Assembly: GCA_964291335.2 (NCBI GenBank)
Contig: OZ219748.1
Location: forward strand, 1,364,001 to 1,428,000
Reading direction: 5' to 3'
DNA length: 64,000 nt
From: G964291335 sp964291335
Lineage (GTDB): Bacteria > Chloroflexota > Dehalococcoidia > Lucifugimonadales > UBA3495
Position 1 is the stretch's first letter. Every line of letters begins with the position of its first letter. Both the position numbers and the translations under genes were made by a program. This document shows positions 41,452-50,251 of the stretch, piece after piece. The notes under the pieces were generated by a model. That model was given only the letters and a program-made list of their open reading frames with translations. It had not been told where the DNA came from and searched no databases.

Positions 41452-41971
41452 TGTTACAGCCTGCCCGCACTGATTATCGGCCAGAGGGAAGAGCCGCCGG
41501 CGGCGTTGCCGTCTGCCCCCACGGACGCTGCTTTGCTGCATTGGCGGGCGCGCTGACCCGGCCTGGTGGATTGGTCGGGCCGGCCGGCATGCCGCCAAAC
41601 CGGCGCCGGCTCCAGCCGCCGGCCATCCCCACCGTCCGCCGGCCCCCTATTCCGGCTCGCCGGCTTCCGACACGCCGGCTTAACCGGTTTGCGGGGCCGG
41701 CCGGGAACAGGGTCAGAAAGCTGAAAGCGGCCAGCAGCGATGCCAATGTTACAGCCTGCCCGCACTGATTATCGGCCAAAGGGAAGAGCCGCCGGCGGCG
41801 TTGCCGTCTGCCCCCACGGACGCTGCTTTGCTGCATTGGCGGGTGCGCTGACCCGGCCCGGTGGATTGGTCGGGCCGGCCGGCATGCCGCCAAACCGGGG
41901 CCGGCTCCAGCCGCGGACCACCCCCCACCGTCCGCCGGCCCCCTATTCCGGCTCGCCGGCTTCCGACACGC
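41381..41971. repeat. tandem duplication of the cobT-cobS junction (unit ~295 bp)
   Basis: 41381-41675 and 41676-41971 are nearly identical. Each copy holds the last codons of cobT (reverse-strand AGEPE and stop), the intergenic spacer, and the first ~25 codons of cobS. The right copy therefore contains a truncated cobS start. Confidence 0.93.
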
Positions 41972-43016
41972 CGGCTTCGGCGAAAGTAGCCATGTCCGAC
42001 AGGCACAGGGCGGCGGCCTCAATCAGGTGCATGGCCAGGGCGGCCCCGGCGCCTTCGCCCAGGCGCAGGTTCAGGTTCAGCAGAGGGGTCAGGGCCATAG
42101 CTTCCAGCCCTACCCGGTGTCCCGGTTCCACCGACTGGTGGGCGGCGATGAAATAGTCCCGGGCCGTTGGGGAAATCAGCCAGGCAAGCAGGGCGGCGGC
42201 GCCGGAAATAAAGCCGTCCACCACCACCGGGCGGCGGCTGACTGCCGTCCCCAGCATTGCTCCGGCCAATACGCCGATTTCCAGGCCGCCTACTTTGGTC
42301 AACACCTCCAGACCGTCATGGGGGTTAGGGTTGTTGACCGCAATGGCTCGGCGAACCACGGCCGTCTTGCGGGTCAGGCCGGCGTCGTCCAGGCCGGTTC
42401 CCCGGCCGGTGGTAAGGGATGGGTCGGCGCCGGCAACGACGGCGGTAATGGCGCTGGAGGCGGTGGTGTTGCCGATGCCCATATCGCCGCAGGCGACCAG
42501 GTCGGCGCCTTTGCCGATTTGCTCCCGGGCGGCGTCGATGCCGATTTCCAGGCAGCGGATGGCCTGTTCCCGGGTCATGGCCGGCCCTGCGGTCATGTTG
42601 GCGGTGCCGGGCGCCACCTTGACGGACCGGAGCAGCGGGTGCGGTTCCAGGTCGGCGGCGACGCCGGCGTCGAGGATGACGATTTCCGCGCCGGCGTGGC
42701 GGGCCAGAACGTTGATGCCGGCGCCGCCGCGCAGGAAGTTACAGACCATCTGCGGGGTAACCTCCGGCGGGTAGGCGCTGACCCCTTCGGCGGCCACGCC
42801 GTGGTCGCCGGCCGCCAGGATTACCGCTTTGCGGCCAATGCGCGGCGCGGGCTGCCCGAACATTCCGGCCAGCATAACCGATAGCTCTTCCAAACGGCCC
42901 AAGCTGCCCGGGGGCTTGGTCAGGGTATTCTGGCGGGCGCGGGCGGCGGCCATTGCCCCTGCATCCAGGGGGGCAATGGCGGCGGCGGTCTGGTCAACCA
43001 GGGGCGATATGGTCAT
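41943..43016 (-). CDS. cobT: nicotinate-nucleotide-dimethylbenzimidazole phosphoribosyltransferase
   Basis: Makes alpha-ribazole 5'-phosphate from NaMN and a lower-ligand base. 357 residues with KPPGSLGRLEELSVML, ILAAGDHGVAAEGVSAYP, TPQMVCNFLRGGAGINVLAR, GDMGIGNTTASSAI, GLEIGVLAGAMLG and the C-terminal LNLRLGEGAGAALAMHLIEAA with the catalytic Glu. The stop lies inside the right copy of the 295-bp duplication. Confidence 0.95.
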   Translation of the reverse strand: MTISPLVDQTAAAIAPLDAGAMAAARARQNTLTKPPGSLGRLEELSVMLAGMFGQPAPRIGRKAVILAAGDHGVAAEGVSAYPPEVTPQMVCNFLRGGAGINVLARHAGAEIVILDAGVAADLEPHPLLRSVKVAPGTANMTAGPAMTREQAIRCLEIGIDAAREQIGKGADLVACGDMGIGNTTASSAITAVVAGADPSLTTGRGTGLDDAGLTRKTAVVRRAIAVNNPNPHDGLEVLTKVGGLEIGVLAGAMLGTAVSRRPVVVDGFISGAAALLAWLISPTARDYFIAAHQSVEPGHRVGLEAMALTPLLNLNLRLGEGAGAALAMHLIEAAALCLSDMATFAEAGVSEAGEPE

Positions 43017-43117
43017 GGCAAGCCTCTTGCCGCCCCCAACGGGCCAAAGGCGGCGCTTGGGCCGCCGAAAAGGGCGTGCGGCGGCCTTTCCGGGCGGCTG
43101 AATAAAATTCGGGTTCC

Positions 43118-43690
43118 TTAAAACTCAATCCCCGGCTGGGCCTTAATGCCCTGCTGGTAAGGGTGTTTAACCACGTTCATTTCCGTTACCAGGTCGGCAT
43201 ACTCTACCAGGGCTTCCGGGGCGTGGCGGCCGGTGATGATAACGTGCATCATCTCCGGGCGGTTTTTCAGGGTTTCAATCACCGCATCGGTGGGAACCCA
43301 CCCGTAGTGCAGGGGGTAGGTAAACTCGTCCAGCACCACCACGTCATAATCGGGCGAGGCCAGCACCTCGCGGGCGTCTTCCCAGAGGGCGCGGGCCAGG
43401 TCGGCGCTTTGTTCCAGGTCCCGGGAGCGCCAGGTAAACCCGTCGCCCATGGCGCGCATGGGTACGCCAATTTTCCGGGCGGCCCGTTGTTCGCCAAAAT
43501 TGGCGGTGGTGTGCTTGATGAACTGAAGCATTATTACCCGCAGATCCCGCCCCCAGGCGCGGAACAAAACGCCCATGGCGGCGGTGGTTTTGCCCTTGCC
43601 GTTGCCGGTATTGACGATTACCAACCCCTTGTTGATGCGGGGGCCCTTGACCGACTGGGGGGCTTCCTGGCTGGCCTGGTCAGCGCTCAT
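43118..43690 (-). CDS. cobO: cob(I)yrinic acid a,c-diamide adenosyltransferase
   Basis: Adds the upper 5'-deoxyadenosyl ligand. 190 residues of the CobA/CobO/BtuR P-loop family: VNTGNGKGKTTAAMGVLFRA (P-loop), VIMLQFIKH, DYDVVVLDEFTYPLHYG, VIITGRHAPEALVEYADLVTEM. ATG 43690 follows AGGAGAGG; upstream ATGs lack a ribosome site. It lies 79 bases after cobB. Confidence 0.94.
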   Translation of the reverse strand: MSADQASQEAPQSVKGPRINKGLVIVNTGNGKGKTTAAMGVLFRAWGRDLRVIMLQFIKHTTANFGEQRAARKIGVPMRAMGDGFTWRSRDLEQSADLARALWEDAREVLASPDYDVVVLDEFTYPLHYGWVPTDAVIETLKNRPEMMHVIITGRHAPEALVEYADLVTEMNVVKHPYQQGIKAQPGIEF

Positions 43691-43769
43691 TACTGTATGC
43701 CCTCTCCTCATGTTTAGCCTGGAACATGGCCTTGAAAGGCGGGGAACCGGTTGCCCGGAAAGCCGCTGC

Positions 43770-45245
43770 CTATTGGAGCCGGCGGCCCTTTTGCGTGTCT
43801 GCCGCCGTTGACCGGCCATACGCTGCGGCCGGGTTGCCGGCCGGTCGGGAGCAGGCAGCCACGAACCGGCGGGCCAGGCCGGGCGCGCTGCCCAGGTGAA
43901 TATGAATGTAAGAAGCCGACACGCTGCCTGTCAGGTATCCCTCCAGCCGGTTATTCTGGTTCACCACCCGATACATCGCCTGTTCCGGGTTGGGTGATTG
44001 GGATAGCGCCGACCAGTGGAACTCGTGGCCGCGGACGCGCTGCCCCCGGGCCAGCAGGGGCGTATCGGCGCGGGCGGCCACTTCCCGGTAACCGAGGGTC
44101 AGCCGACGGCCGGTCATGGAAGAGACGGCCGGCAGCGCCCCGACCATCGGGTATTCGGCGCCCTCCAGGTCGGAGAGGCTTTGGCCCAGGTACATCAGCC
44201 CGCCGCATTCGGCATAGACCGGCAGGTCTTCCGACAGGGCCTGCCGCAGGGCGGCCAGCATGGGCCGGTTGGCGGCCAGTTCGGGGGCGAACATTTCAGG
44301 GAAGCCGCCGCCAAGGTAAACCCCGCCCACGCCGGGCGGCAGCGCCTGGTCGCTCAGCGGGCTGAAGGGAACCAGTTCAGCGCCCCAGGCCTCCAGCAAA
44401 TCCAGGGAATCCTGATAATAGAAACTGAAAGCCCGGTCCCGGGCGATGGCGATGCGGGCGCGCCGCGGCTGCGGTTCCACCGGATAGACCACCGCTTCGC
44501 CGGCCGGGGGGCGGGCCGTAGCCGCCAGCCGCGCCACGCCGGCCAGGTCGATGGTTTCTTCCACCTGGGCAATCAGGGCATCGTACCACTCTTGTACCAC
44601 CGTGCCTTCTACGGCAGGAATCAAACCCAGGTGGCGCTCCGGCTGGCCCAACCGCTCCTGGCGGGGCAGGTAGCCCAGCACGGGCAGACCGGTAGCGGCC
44701 TCGATTTGAGGCTGGCAGAACTCCAGGTGCCGGGGCCCGCCGACGCCGTTCAGGATAACGCCGGCGAGGCGCAGGTCGGGGTCGAACTGCTGGTAGCCCA
44801 GCACTTCGGCGGCGACGCTGCGGGCCACCCTGGCGGCATCGGCCACCAGAATAACCGGGGCGTCCAGCAGCTTGGCCAACTGGGCGGTCGAACCCTCTTC
44901 GGTCAGGCTGGCGTGGCCGTCATAAAGGCCCATTACCCCCTCAACTACGGCCAGACGGCCCGGCCCGGCGGCCCGGCGGAACAGCTCGGCGGTGGTTGCG
45001 TGGGGCAGCAGCCAGGTATCCAGGTTGCGCGAGGGGACGCCGCAGGCCAGTTGATGGTAGGAAGGGTCGATATAGTCCGGCCCGGCCTTGAAGGGCTGAA
45101 CCCGGCAGCCGCGCCGGGTAAGGGCGCCCATTATTCCGGTGGCAATGGTGGTTTTACCCACGCCGCTGCGCACGCCGGCAATTACCACGGTTCCGGCAGT
45201 TGGGGTGTTGGGGTTTGGCGATTTGCTGGCGAAGCAACTGGTCAT
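43770..45245 (-). CDS. cobB: cobyrinic acid a,c-diamide synthase
   Basis: Glutamine-dependent amidation of carboxylates a and c. 491 residues: N-terminal P-loop VIAGVRSGVGKTTIATGI, FKAGPDYIDPSYH, VEGVMGLYDGHAS, ADAARVARSVAAEVLGY; C-terminal glutaminase with YLGGGFPEMFAPEL and nucleophile region YAECGGLMYLGQSL. It is the first recognised gene after the riboswitch. It can be called cobB or cbiA; the aerobic or anaerobic origin of its substrate cannot be told here. Confidence 0.94.
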   Translation of the reverse strand: MTSCFASKSPNPNTPTAGTVVIAGVRSGVGKTTIATGIMGALTRRGCRVQPFKAGPDYIDPSYHQLACGVPSRNLDTWLLPHATTAELFRRAAGPGRLAVVEGVMGLYDGHASLTEEGSTAQLAKLLDAPVILVADAARVARSVAAEVLGYQQFDPDLRLAGVILNGVGGPRHLEFCQPQIEAATGLPVLGYLPRQERLGQPERHLGLIPAVEGTVVQEWYDALIAQVEETIDLAGVARLAATARPPAGEAVVYPVEPQPRRARIAIARDRAFSFYYQDSLDLLEAWGAELVPFSPLSDQALPPGVGGVYLGGGFPEMFAPELAANRPMLAALRQALSEDLPVYAECGGLMYLGQSLSDLEGAEYPMVGALPAVSSMTGRRLTLGYREVAARADTPLLARGQRVRGHEFHWSALSQSPNPEQAMYRVVNQNNRLEGYLTGSVSASYIHIHLGSAPGLARRFVAACSRPAGNPAAAYGRSTAADTQKGRRLQ

Positions 45246-45247
45246 GG

Positions 45248-45442
45248 TTATGCCTTCCCGTCCCGGCTTCGGGCTTCCGTCAGGCCTTGAGCCGCAGTCT
45301 GGGGCTGTATTTTCCGGTAATGCCGTTCACGGCATAGCGCGGCGGGTTGGTCTGCCGGTTTAATGGCGCCAGCCTCGGTGAAGCGCCGGTGGTTCAGGGT
45401 CATATAAACTTCCGGGGTGGCCGCCGTGCTGGACAGCATCAA
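45248..45442 (-). CDS. possible small leader ORF before cobB
   Basis: 64 codons from ATG 45442, ending two bases before the cobB start. The same frame is open ~30 codons further upstream (GRILRQPFAE, FNQAEFNQAAL) without an ATG, so this may be the tail of a decayed gene. MLSSTAATPEVYMTLNHRRF is not a motif I recognise. Confidence 0.3.
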   Translation of the reverse strand: MMLSSTAATPEVYMTLNHRRFTEAGAIKPADQPAALCRERHYRKIQPQTAAQGLTEARSRDGKA

Positions 45443-45853
45443 CGCTGCCTGGTTAAACTCTGCCTGATTGAAACCCGGTTGGCATTCCGCAAAGGGCTGG
45501 CGCAGTATCCGGCCGCTCTTGCCTGGGGCTGGGCTGCGCCTCCATTATGCAGTTTAGCGGCGGAAAATGCTACCGGCAAAGCCCGGCGGCCCGGCCGAGG
45601 CCGCGCCGCCCCCCCGGGGGCCGGCGTTGCAGGCGCTGGCCGGGTCAGGGGATGACGGGGAAAGACCGGAGGGTACGCCGGAGCGCAAACCGCTGCGCCC
45701 CCGGCTGCGAAGGGGAGGAGGTCCTGCACAGCCGAAACGTGCCCCATCCGGTCATCCCCCGGGTCGGTTCAGCGGCCAGGCCGTTGAGCCGTCTTGAGGC
45801 AATGCCGCCCGGCTTCGCTTTGCCGGCGGGCGGCGCAAGCAGAAACCGGAAAC
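45443..45853. other. long leader between the riboswitch terminator and cobB
   Basis: No gene recognised. GC-rich, with a Pro/Arg/Ala-coding bias in every frame. Confidence 0.4.
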
Positions 45854-45879
45854 AAAAAAACCTGACCGGGAAGGTCAGG
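45854..45879 (-). terminator. intrinsic terminator of the riboswitch
   Basis: On the reverse strand CCTGACC-TTCCC-GGTCAGG is followed by seven T. It lies 55 bases downstream of the riboswitch 3' end, fitting transcription attenuation of the cob cluster by adenosylcobalamin. Confidence 0.88.
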
Positions 45880-45934
45880 CTTAAACCAGCGAACCGACCT
45901 GTACACCTTTCCGCGAAGCGTATCCAGTCCAAAC

Positions 45935-46105
45935 CTGAAGGCAGGTCTCCTGGCTTCTGGCGGTTAACAGAACCTCTCGGCCTTCCCGGCCCCGGGGGGC
46001 CAGTGGCTTCCGTACAGCAAAGGAATAGAGAGGTTCCGGCCAGTTACAGTGGCGCGACCACGCCGGATTTTCACCGGCTTCCCTTTTCAGCCCCGACCTG
46101 GCGGG
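45935..46105 (-). ncRNA. cobalamin riboswitch
   Basis: Read on the reverse strand, all hallmark blocks appear in order: AAAAGGGAAGCCGGTGAAAA, CGTGGTCGCGCCACTGTAA, GGAAGCCACTGG, GGGAAGGCCG and the B12 box AAGCCAGGAGACCTGCC. Binding of adenosylcobalamin should favour the terminator at 45854 and so lower expression of the cob genes to the left. Confidence 0.96.
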
Positions 46106-46158
46106 GCCACCTTCAGACAATTCAGATTTTTAAGGTAATTGTATGCCCACTGCCCGGT

Positions 46159-46187
46159 AGCATACTGGAGGGCGCGCCGGAAGTCAA
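46159..46187 (-). promoter_or_regulatory. promoter of the cob cluster
   Basis: On the reverse strand TTGACT (46187-46182), a 17-base spacer, and TATGCT (46164-46159). Transcription would start near 46150, about 45 bases before the riboswitch. Confidence 0.6.
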
Positions 46188-46347
46188 CCGGGAACCGGGG
46201 ATGTTCCCAATGCCGGAACTTTTCTGCTAAAATCGGCAGCCGCAGACCCCCACCGACAGGAAAGGCTGCTTCAACCAAATCGGTACAACCTGATGAGGCA
46301 AACTATGATAGCTAAAGGCAGCCACCTCCCCGGTTCCGGAATGAATA

Positions 46348-46373
46348 CCCCCCCCCCCCCCCCCCCCCCCCCC
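46348..46373 (+). repeat. 26-base poly-C tract
   Basis: An uninterrupted run of C, 27 bases before the likely start of the Thr/Pro surface protein. If translation began at ATG 46293 instead, it would encode eight Pro and any slippage would shift the frame. Confidence 0.9.
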
Positions 46374-46400
46374 GACTTTCCTGCCAGGGGGAGGCTGCTG

Positions 46401-48911
46401 ATGTTGCCCTCCTTTACCAGGGACGCGGCCGCTGTCGCCGCCAGCATGGTACTGGCGCTTGTCGCTATCTTCCTAATCTATGAAGCGGCGACGCCGCCAG
46501 CCGTGAACGCGCAGTCAACGTCTATGAAGGCGATCGTCACCAGTGTAGTCGTCAACAGCGACGGCACCGAAGCGACCCTAACCTGGCAGGCAGGACCGGG
46601 CTGCCCGTCGAAGAGCCCTAACCACTTAATCAACTTGAGACGCGACGACTTACTGGGCCGCCTCATTGATTTAGACCCCACCCCCGGAGATGGCGTATAT
46701 CGGAGCCCTGGAAGTTTAACCGCAAGAGGGTTGGTCGCAAACACCAAATACCAGTTCGAGATTCGGGCCTTTGGTTGCGGCCAGACGGCTGATACAGTCT
46801 TCCCCTTCACCTCTACACCTACCCCCACCGATACACCGACGCCCACCAATACGCCAACGGACACGCCCACGCCCACCAATACGCCAACGGACACGCCCAC
46901 GCCCACCAATACGCCAACAGACACGCCCACACCTACCAATACGCCAACGGACACACCGACGCCCACCAATACGCCAACGGACACGCCCACGCCTACCAAT
47001 ACGCCAACGGACACACCGACGCCCACCAATACGCCAACGGACACGCCCACGCCTACCAATACGCCAACGGACACACCGACGCCCACCAATACGCCAACGG
47101 ACACGCCCACGCCTACCAATACGCCAACGGACACACCGACGCCCACCAATACGCCAACGGACACGCCCACGCCTACCAATACGCCAACGGACACACCGAC
47201 GCCCACCAATACGCCAACGGACACGCCCACGCCTACCAATACGCCAACGGACACACCGACGCCCACCAATACGCCAACGGACACACCGACGCCCACCAAT
47301 ACGCCAACGGACACACCGACGCCCACCAATACGCCAACGGACACACCGACGCCCACCAATACGCCAACGGACACGCCCACACCAACTAGCACCCCCACCG
47401 ACACCCCCACACCAACCAATACGCCAACGGACACGCCCACGCCAACCAGCGCCCCTACCGACACGCCCACGCCAACCAGCGCCCCTACCGGTACACCCAC
47501 GCCTACCAATACCCCTACCGGTACACCCACGCCTACCAATACCCCTACCGGTACACCCACGCCTACCAATACCCCTACCGACACGCCCACGCCAACCAGC
47601 GCCCCCACCGACACGCCTACCCCGACCGACACGCCAACGGATACGGATACGGATACGCCCACACCCACGCCGACCAACACCCCGACCGACACGCCTACCC
47701 CGACCGACACGCCAACGGATACGGATACGCCCACACCCACGCCGACCAACACCCCCACTGACACGCCTACCCCGACCGACACGCCAACGGATACGGATAC
47801 GCCCACACCCACGCCGACCAACACCCCTACTGATACGCCCACGCCAACCAGCGTCCCTACTGATACGCCCACGCCAACCAGCGCTCCTACCGACACGCCC
47901 ACGCCAACCAGCGCCCCCACGGACACGCCCACGCCAACCAGCGCCCCTACCGACACGCCTACCCCGACCGACACGCCAACGGATACGGATACGCCCACAC
48001 CCACGCCGACCAACACTCCGACCGACACGCCTACCCCGACCGACACGCCAACGGATACGGATACGCCCACACCCACGCCGACCAACACCCCTACCGACAC
48101 GCCCACGCCCACCAGCGCCCCAACGGATACGCCGACACCAACCAGCGCCAACATGCCCACGCCGGAAAGGCCCCGCGTTGTCCAGGGCGCCTTGAACCAG
48201 AACGTTCCGCGCCGAGGGGCTGCGGGCACTGCTGCGCCGACGGCAACAGCGACCCCGGTTCCGACGGATACGCCCACGCCGGCGCCCACCAGCACGCCGG
48301 CGCGGACAATGACGCCAACGGCTGCGCTTACCAGCACACCGGCGCCGACAATGATGCCGACCACCGGGCCAGCGGTTCCGGCAACCGATACGCCGGCGGC
48401 CACCGTCCCGGCAACGCTCACCAGCACGCCAGCCCCGACCAATACGCCGACCTCGGTTCCTGTCCCGACGGCTACACCGACGGCAGGCCGAAGGGCGACG
48501 CCGACCTTGCTGCCCCCGGCTCCGACCGCGACGGCGACCTTGCTGCCCCCGGCTCCGACCGCGACGGCGACGGCGATGCCCCCGGCTCCGACCGCGACGC
48601 CGACCTTGCTGCCCCCGGCCCCGACCGCTACGGCTACGCCGCCAGCGTCCCTTCTGCTGCCGGACAGTCCCCTGGGTGTCGTCCGGCCGGCGCCGACGGC
48701 GACGCCCGCCGCGACGGCCACGCCGGCCATGGCGGTGGTGGAACCAACGGCCACGCCAGTACCGCCGCCGGCGGCCCAGCCGACGGAACCGCCGCCGGCT
48801 CAAACCCCGGAACCTTCCGGCGGCGTCAACTGGCTGCTGTGGGGAATGGCCGGGTTGCTGGCGGTAGTATTGCTTGGCGGCGGGGTATATCTGTACCAGC
48901 GGCGGCGGTAG
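46401..48911 (+). CDS. mucin-like Thr/Pro-repeat surface protein with FN3-like domain
   Basis: 836 residues. The ATG at 46401 has GGGGGAGG seven bases upstream and gives a signal peptide (SMVLALVAIFLIYEA, cleavage after VNA). Residues about 30-135 form a fibronectin-III-like domain (SVVVNSDGTEATLTWQAGPG, LVANTKYQFEIRAFGCG). About 450 residues of repeats follow: roughly twenty of TPTPTNTPTD (30 bp each), then TPTSAPTD and TDTDTPTPTPTN variants. A less regular Ala/Thr/Pro region ends in one transmembrane helix (LLWGMAGLLAVVLLGGGVYL) and RRR. It is a membrane-anchored stalk, likely O-glycosylated, with the FN3-like head outermost. Confidence 0.88.
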   Translation: MLPSFTRDAAAVAASMVLALVAIFLIYEAATPPAVNAQSTSMKAIVTSVVVNSDGTEATLTWQAGPGCPSKSPNHLINLRRDDLLGRLIDLDPTPGDGVYRSPGSLTARGLVANTKYQFEIRAFGCGQTADTVFPFTSTPTPTDTPTPTNTPTDTPTPTNTPTDTPTPTNTPTDTPTPTNTPTDTPTPTNTPTDTPTPTNTPTDTPTPTNTPTDTPTPTNTPTDTPTPTNTPTDTPTPTNTPTDTPTPTNTPTDTPTPTNTPTDTPTPTNTPTDTPTPTNTPTDTPTPTNTPTDTPTPTNTPTDTPTPTNTPTDTPTPTNTPTDTPTPTSTPTDTPTPTNTPTDTPTPTSAPTDTPTPTSAPTGTPTPTNTPTGTPTPTNTPTGTPTPTNTPTDTPTPTSAPTDTPTPTDTPTDTDTDTPTPTPTNTPTDTPTPTDTPTDTDTPTPTPTNTPTDTPTPTDTPTDTDTPTPTPTNTPTDTPTPTSVPTDTPTPTSAPTDTPTPTSAPTDTPTPTSAPTDTPTPTDTPTDTDTPTPTPTNTPTDTPTPTDTPTDTDTPTPTPTNTPTDTPTPTSAPTDTPTPTSANMPTPERPRVVQGALNQNVPRRGAAGTAAPTATATPVPTDTPTPAPTSTPARTMTPTAALTSTPAPTMMPTTGPAVPATDTPAATVPATLTSTPAPTNTPTSVPVPTATPTAGRRATPTLLPPAPTATATLLPPAPTATATAMPPAPTATPTLLPPAPTATATPPASLLLPDSPLGVVRPAPTATPAATATPAMAVVEPTATPVPPPAAQPTEPPPAQTPEPSGGVNWLLWGMAGLLAVVLLGGGVYLYQRRR
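46812..48150 (+). repeat. 30-bp tandem repeats coding for TPTPTNTPTD and variants
   Basis: Third codon positions vary (ACG/ACA, CCC/CCG) while the 10-residue period is strict in the first half. Repeat-number change would lengthen or shorten the stalk without shifting the frame. Confidence 0.92.
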
Positions 48912-49054
48912 TCCGTCCTGGTTGACCGGCCGGGTTGTTCTGGCCAACAAGCTTCGGGCAGACCGGCCGGCCCGCGAAGCCGCAGCAGACGGACGCTTGC
49001 CGGGTATATAGCTGGCAGCCGGCGAACCGGCATCCGATAGGCAAAAAGGGGGCG

Positions 49055-49195
49055 GTGAACCGGAACGAAGGGCTGCATTCCCGATTGAAGGGTCGGTTGA
49101 ACCGGCGGCACCGGAAGAGGAAGGGGTACAGCAAGAGCTTGCGGAGGCCGAGAGGCTCCGCAGCGTTGTTCTGCCGGCGGCTGGGCTTGCGCTAA
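49055..49195 (+). pseudogene. transposase C-terminal remnant
   Basis: The frame reads VNRNEGLHSRLKGRLNRR followed by KGYSKSLRRPRGSAALFCR. This resembles the end of DDE transposases of IS1-like or related elements (NEGLHSxLRxxLNRLxRRTKGYSKS). The catalytic part is gone and no terminal repeats are visible. Confidence 0.45.
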
Positions 49196-49235
49196 TACCA
49201 GCGTTTATTGCGAATACCGCCGGAGCCGGCCGGCC

Positions 49236-49263
49236 TTGACAACCCGGCTGGCAAAGCTAGAAT
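49236..49263 (+). promoter_or_regulatory. sigma-70-type promoter of the alpha/beta hydrolase
   Basis: TTGACA (49236-49241), a 16-base spacer, TAGAAT (49258-49263). Confidence 0.7.
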
Positions 49264-49308
49264 TGGCGCAGGAAAATCAACCTTGAGGTTGAATGAGGAG
49301 AGTCTGCT

Positions 49309-50067
49309 ATGCCTTTCTGTACCAAAGGCGATGTTACGATTCATTACGAGGAAGTCGGCTCCGGTTTCCCGCTGCTGGCAACCCCCGGCGGCGGCTTGAA
49401 TTCGGTGATGAGCGGCTGGCCCCGGCAGGTGTTCGATGCTATGGAGGTGTTCAAGGACGACTTCCGTTGCATTACTATGGACCAGCGCAACGCCGTTGGC
49501 GGCCAGTCCACCGGCCCGGTTCAGGTTGAAGACCCGTGGGGAGCTTTCGCCGACGACCAGTTGGGGTTGATGGACCACCTGGGCATTCAGGAGTTCCTGT
49601 TCATTGGCTACTGCATCGGCGGGCCCTTTGCCATGAAACTGGTGGAGCGGGCGCCGGAACGGGTTCTGGCGGCGGTTCTGTGCCAGCCGGTGGGACATTC
49701 CGGCAAAACGCCTGACGCTATGTATAACTCGGGCCGGGACGCCTGGGGGCCGGAACTCTGCGCCCGGCGGCCCGATGTAACCATGTCAACGGTGGAACAG
49801 TACCTGCATAACCTCTATCGGGTGCAGCCGGACTTCGTTTACAGCGTGTCGCGCGACTTTGCCCGGGCCTGCAATACGCCGCTGCTGGTCATGCCGGACG
49901 ATACCCCGTCCCATTCCTATGAGGCGGCTATGGATTTGGCGGCGCTGGCCCCCCGGGCCCAGGTAACGGCCTACCCCTGGAAGGAGGAGCCAGCCCTGAA
50001 AGAGCAGACGATTAACCAGGTGCGCGAGTTCCTGCAGGCGCACCAGCCGGTAGGCGCCGGCCGCTGA
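49309..50067 (+). CDS. alpha/beta hydrolase with Cys nucleophile
   Basis: 252 residues. The oxyanion region is LLATPGGGLNSVMSGW, the strand RCITMDQRNAVGGQSTGP leads to the nucleophile elbow FIGYCIGGPFAMKL, and the acid/base part is LLVMPDDTPSHSYEAA. The elbow is G-Y-C-I-G, so Cys replaces the usual Ser, as in dienelactone hydrolases and some thioesterases. The substrate is unknown. Own promoter and terminator indicate a single-gene unit. Confidence 0.86.
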   Translation: MPFCTKGDVTIHYEEVGSGFPLLATPGGGLNSVMSGWPRQVFDAMEVFKDDFRCITMDQRNAVGGQSTGPVQVEDPWGAFADDQLGLMDHLGIQEFLFIGYCIGGPFAMKLVERAPERVLAAVLCQPVGHSGKTPDAMYNSGRDAWGPELCARRPDVTMSTVEQYLHNLYRVQPDFVYSVSRDFARACNTPLLVMPDDTPSHSYEAAMDLAALAPRAQVTAYPWKEEPALKEQTINQVREFLQAHQPVGAGR

Positions 50068-50161
50068 CCGGGGAGCCGGCGGGCAGGGTCGGCCTGGCGT
50101 CCGTTCATTTTTCGGGCGGGCGGCTATCCGGCGTATAAACCTCTGGCGGCGCACAAACCCA

Positions 50162-50190
50162 GGGGGCGGGTCTTGTACCCGCCCCCTTTT
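50162..50190 (+). terminator. terminator of the alpha/beta hydrolase gene
   Basis: GGGGGCGGGT/ACCCGCCCCC, loop CTTGT, followed by TTTT. Confidence 0.88.
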
Positions 50191-50251
50191 GCCGGTTATG
50201 CCATGCAACCGGTCAAGGCAACCGGTCAGGCAGCCGTTGGCCGAAAGGCGC

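Larger units (their letters stand above)
48912..49308. other. intergenic region with transposase remnant and promoter
   Basis: Apart from the features at 49055 and 49236 I see nothing else here. Confidence 0.5.

Noticed and set aside
46478..48754. 758-codon and 744-codon reverse-strand open frames opposite the Thr/Pro protein
   Set aside because: They are products of the strict 30-bp repeat period and GC bias (GVGVSVGVLV and RWRIGGRRCV repeats), without ribosome sites or domains.
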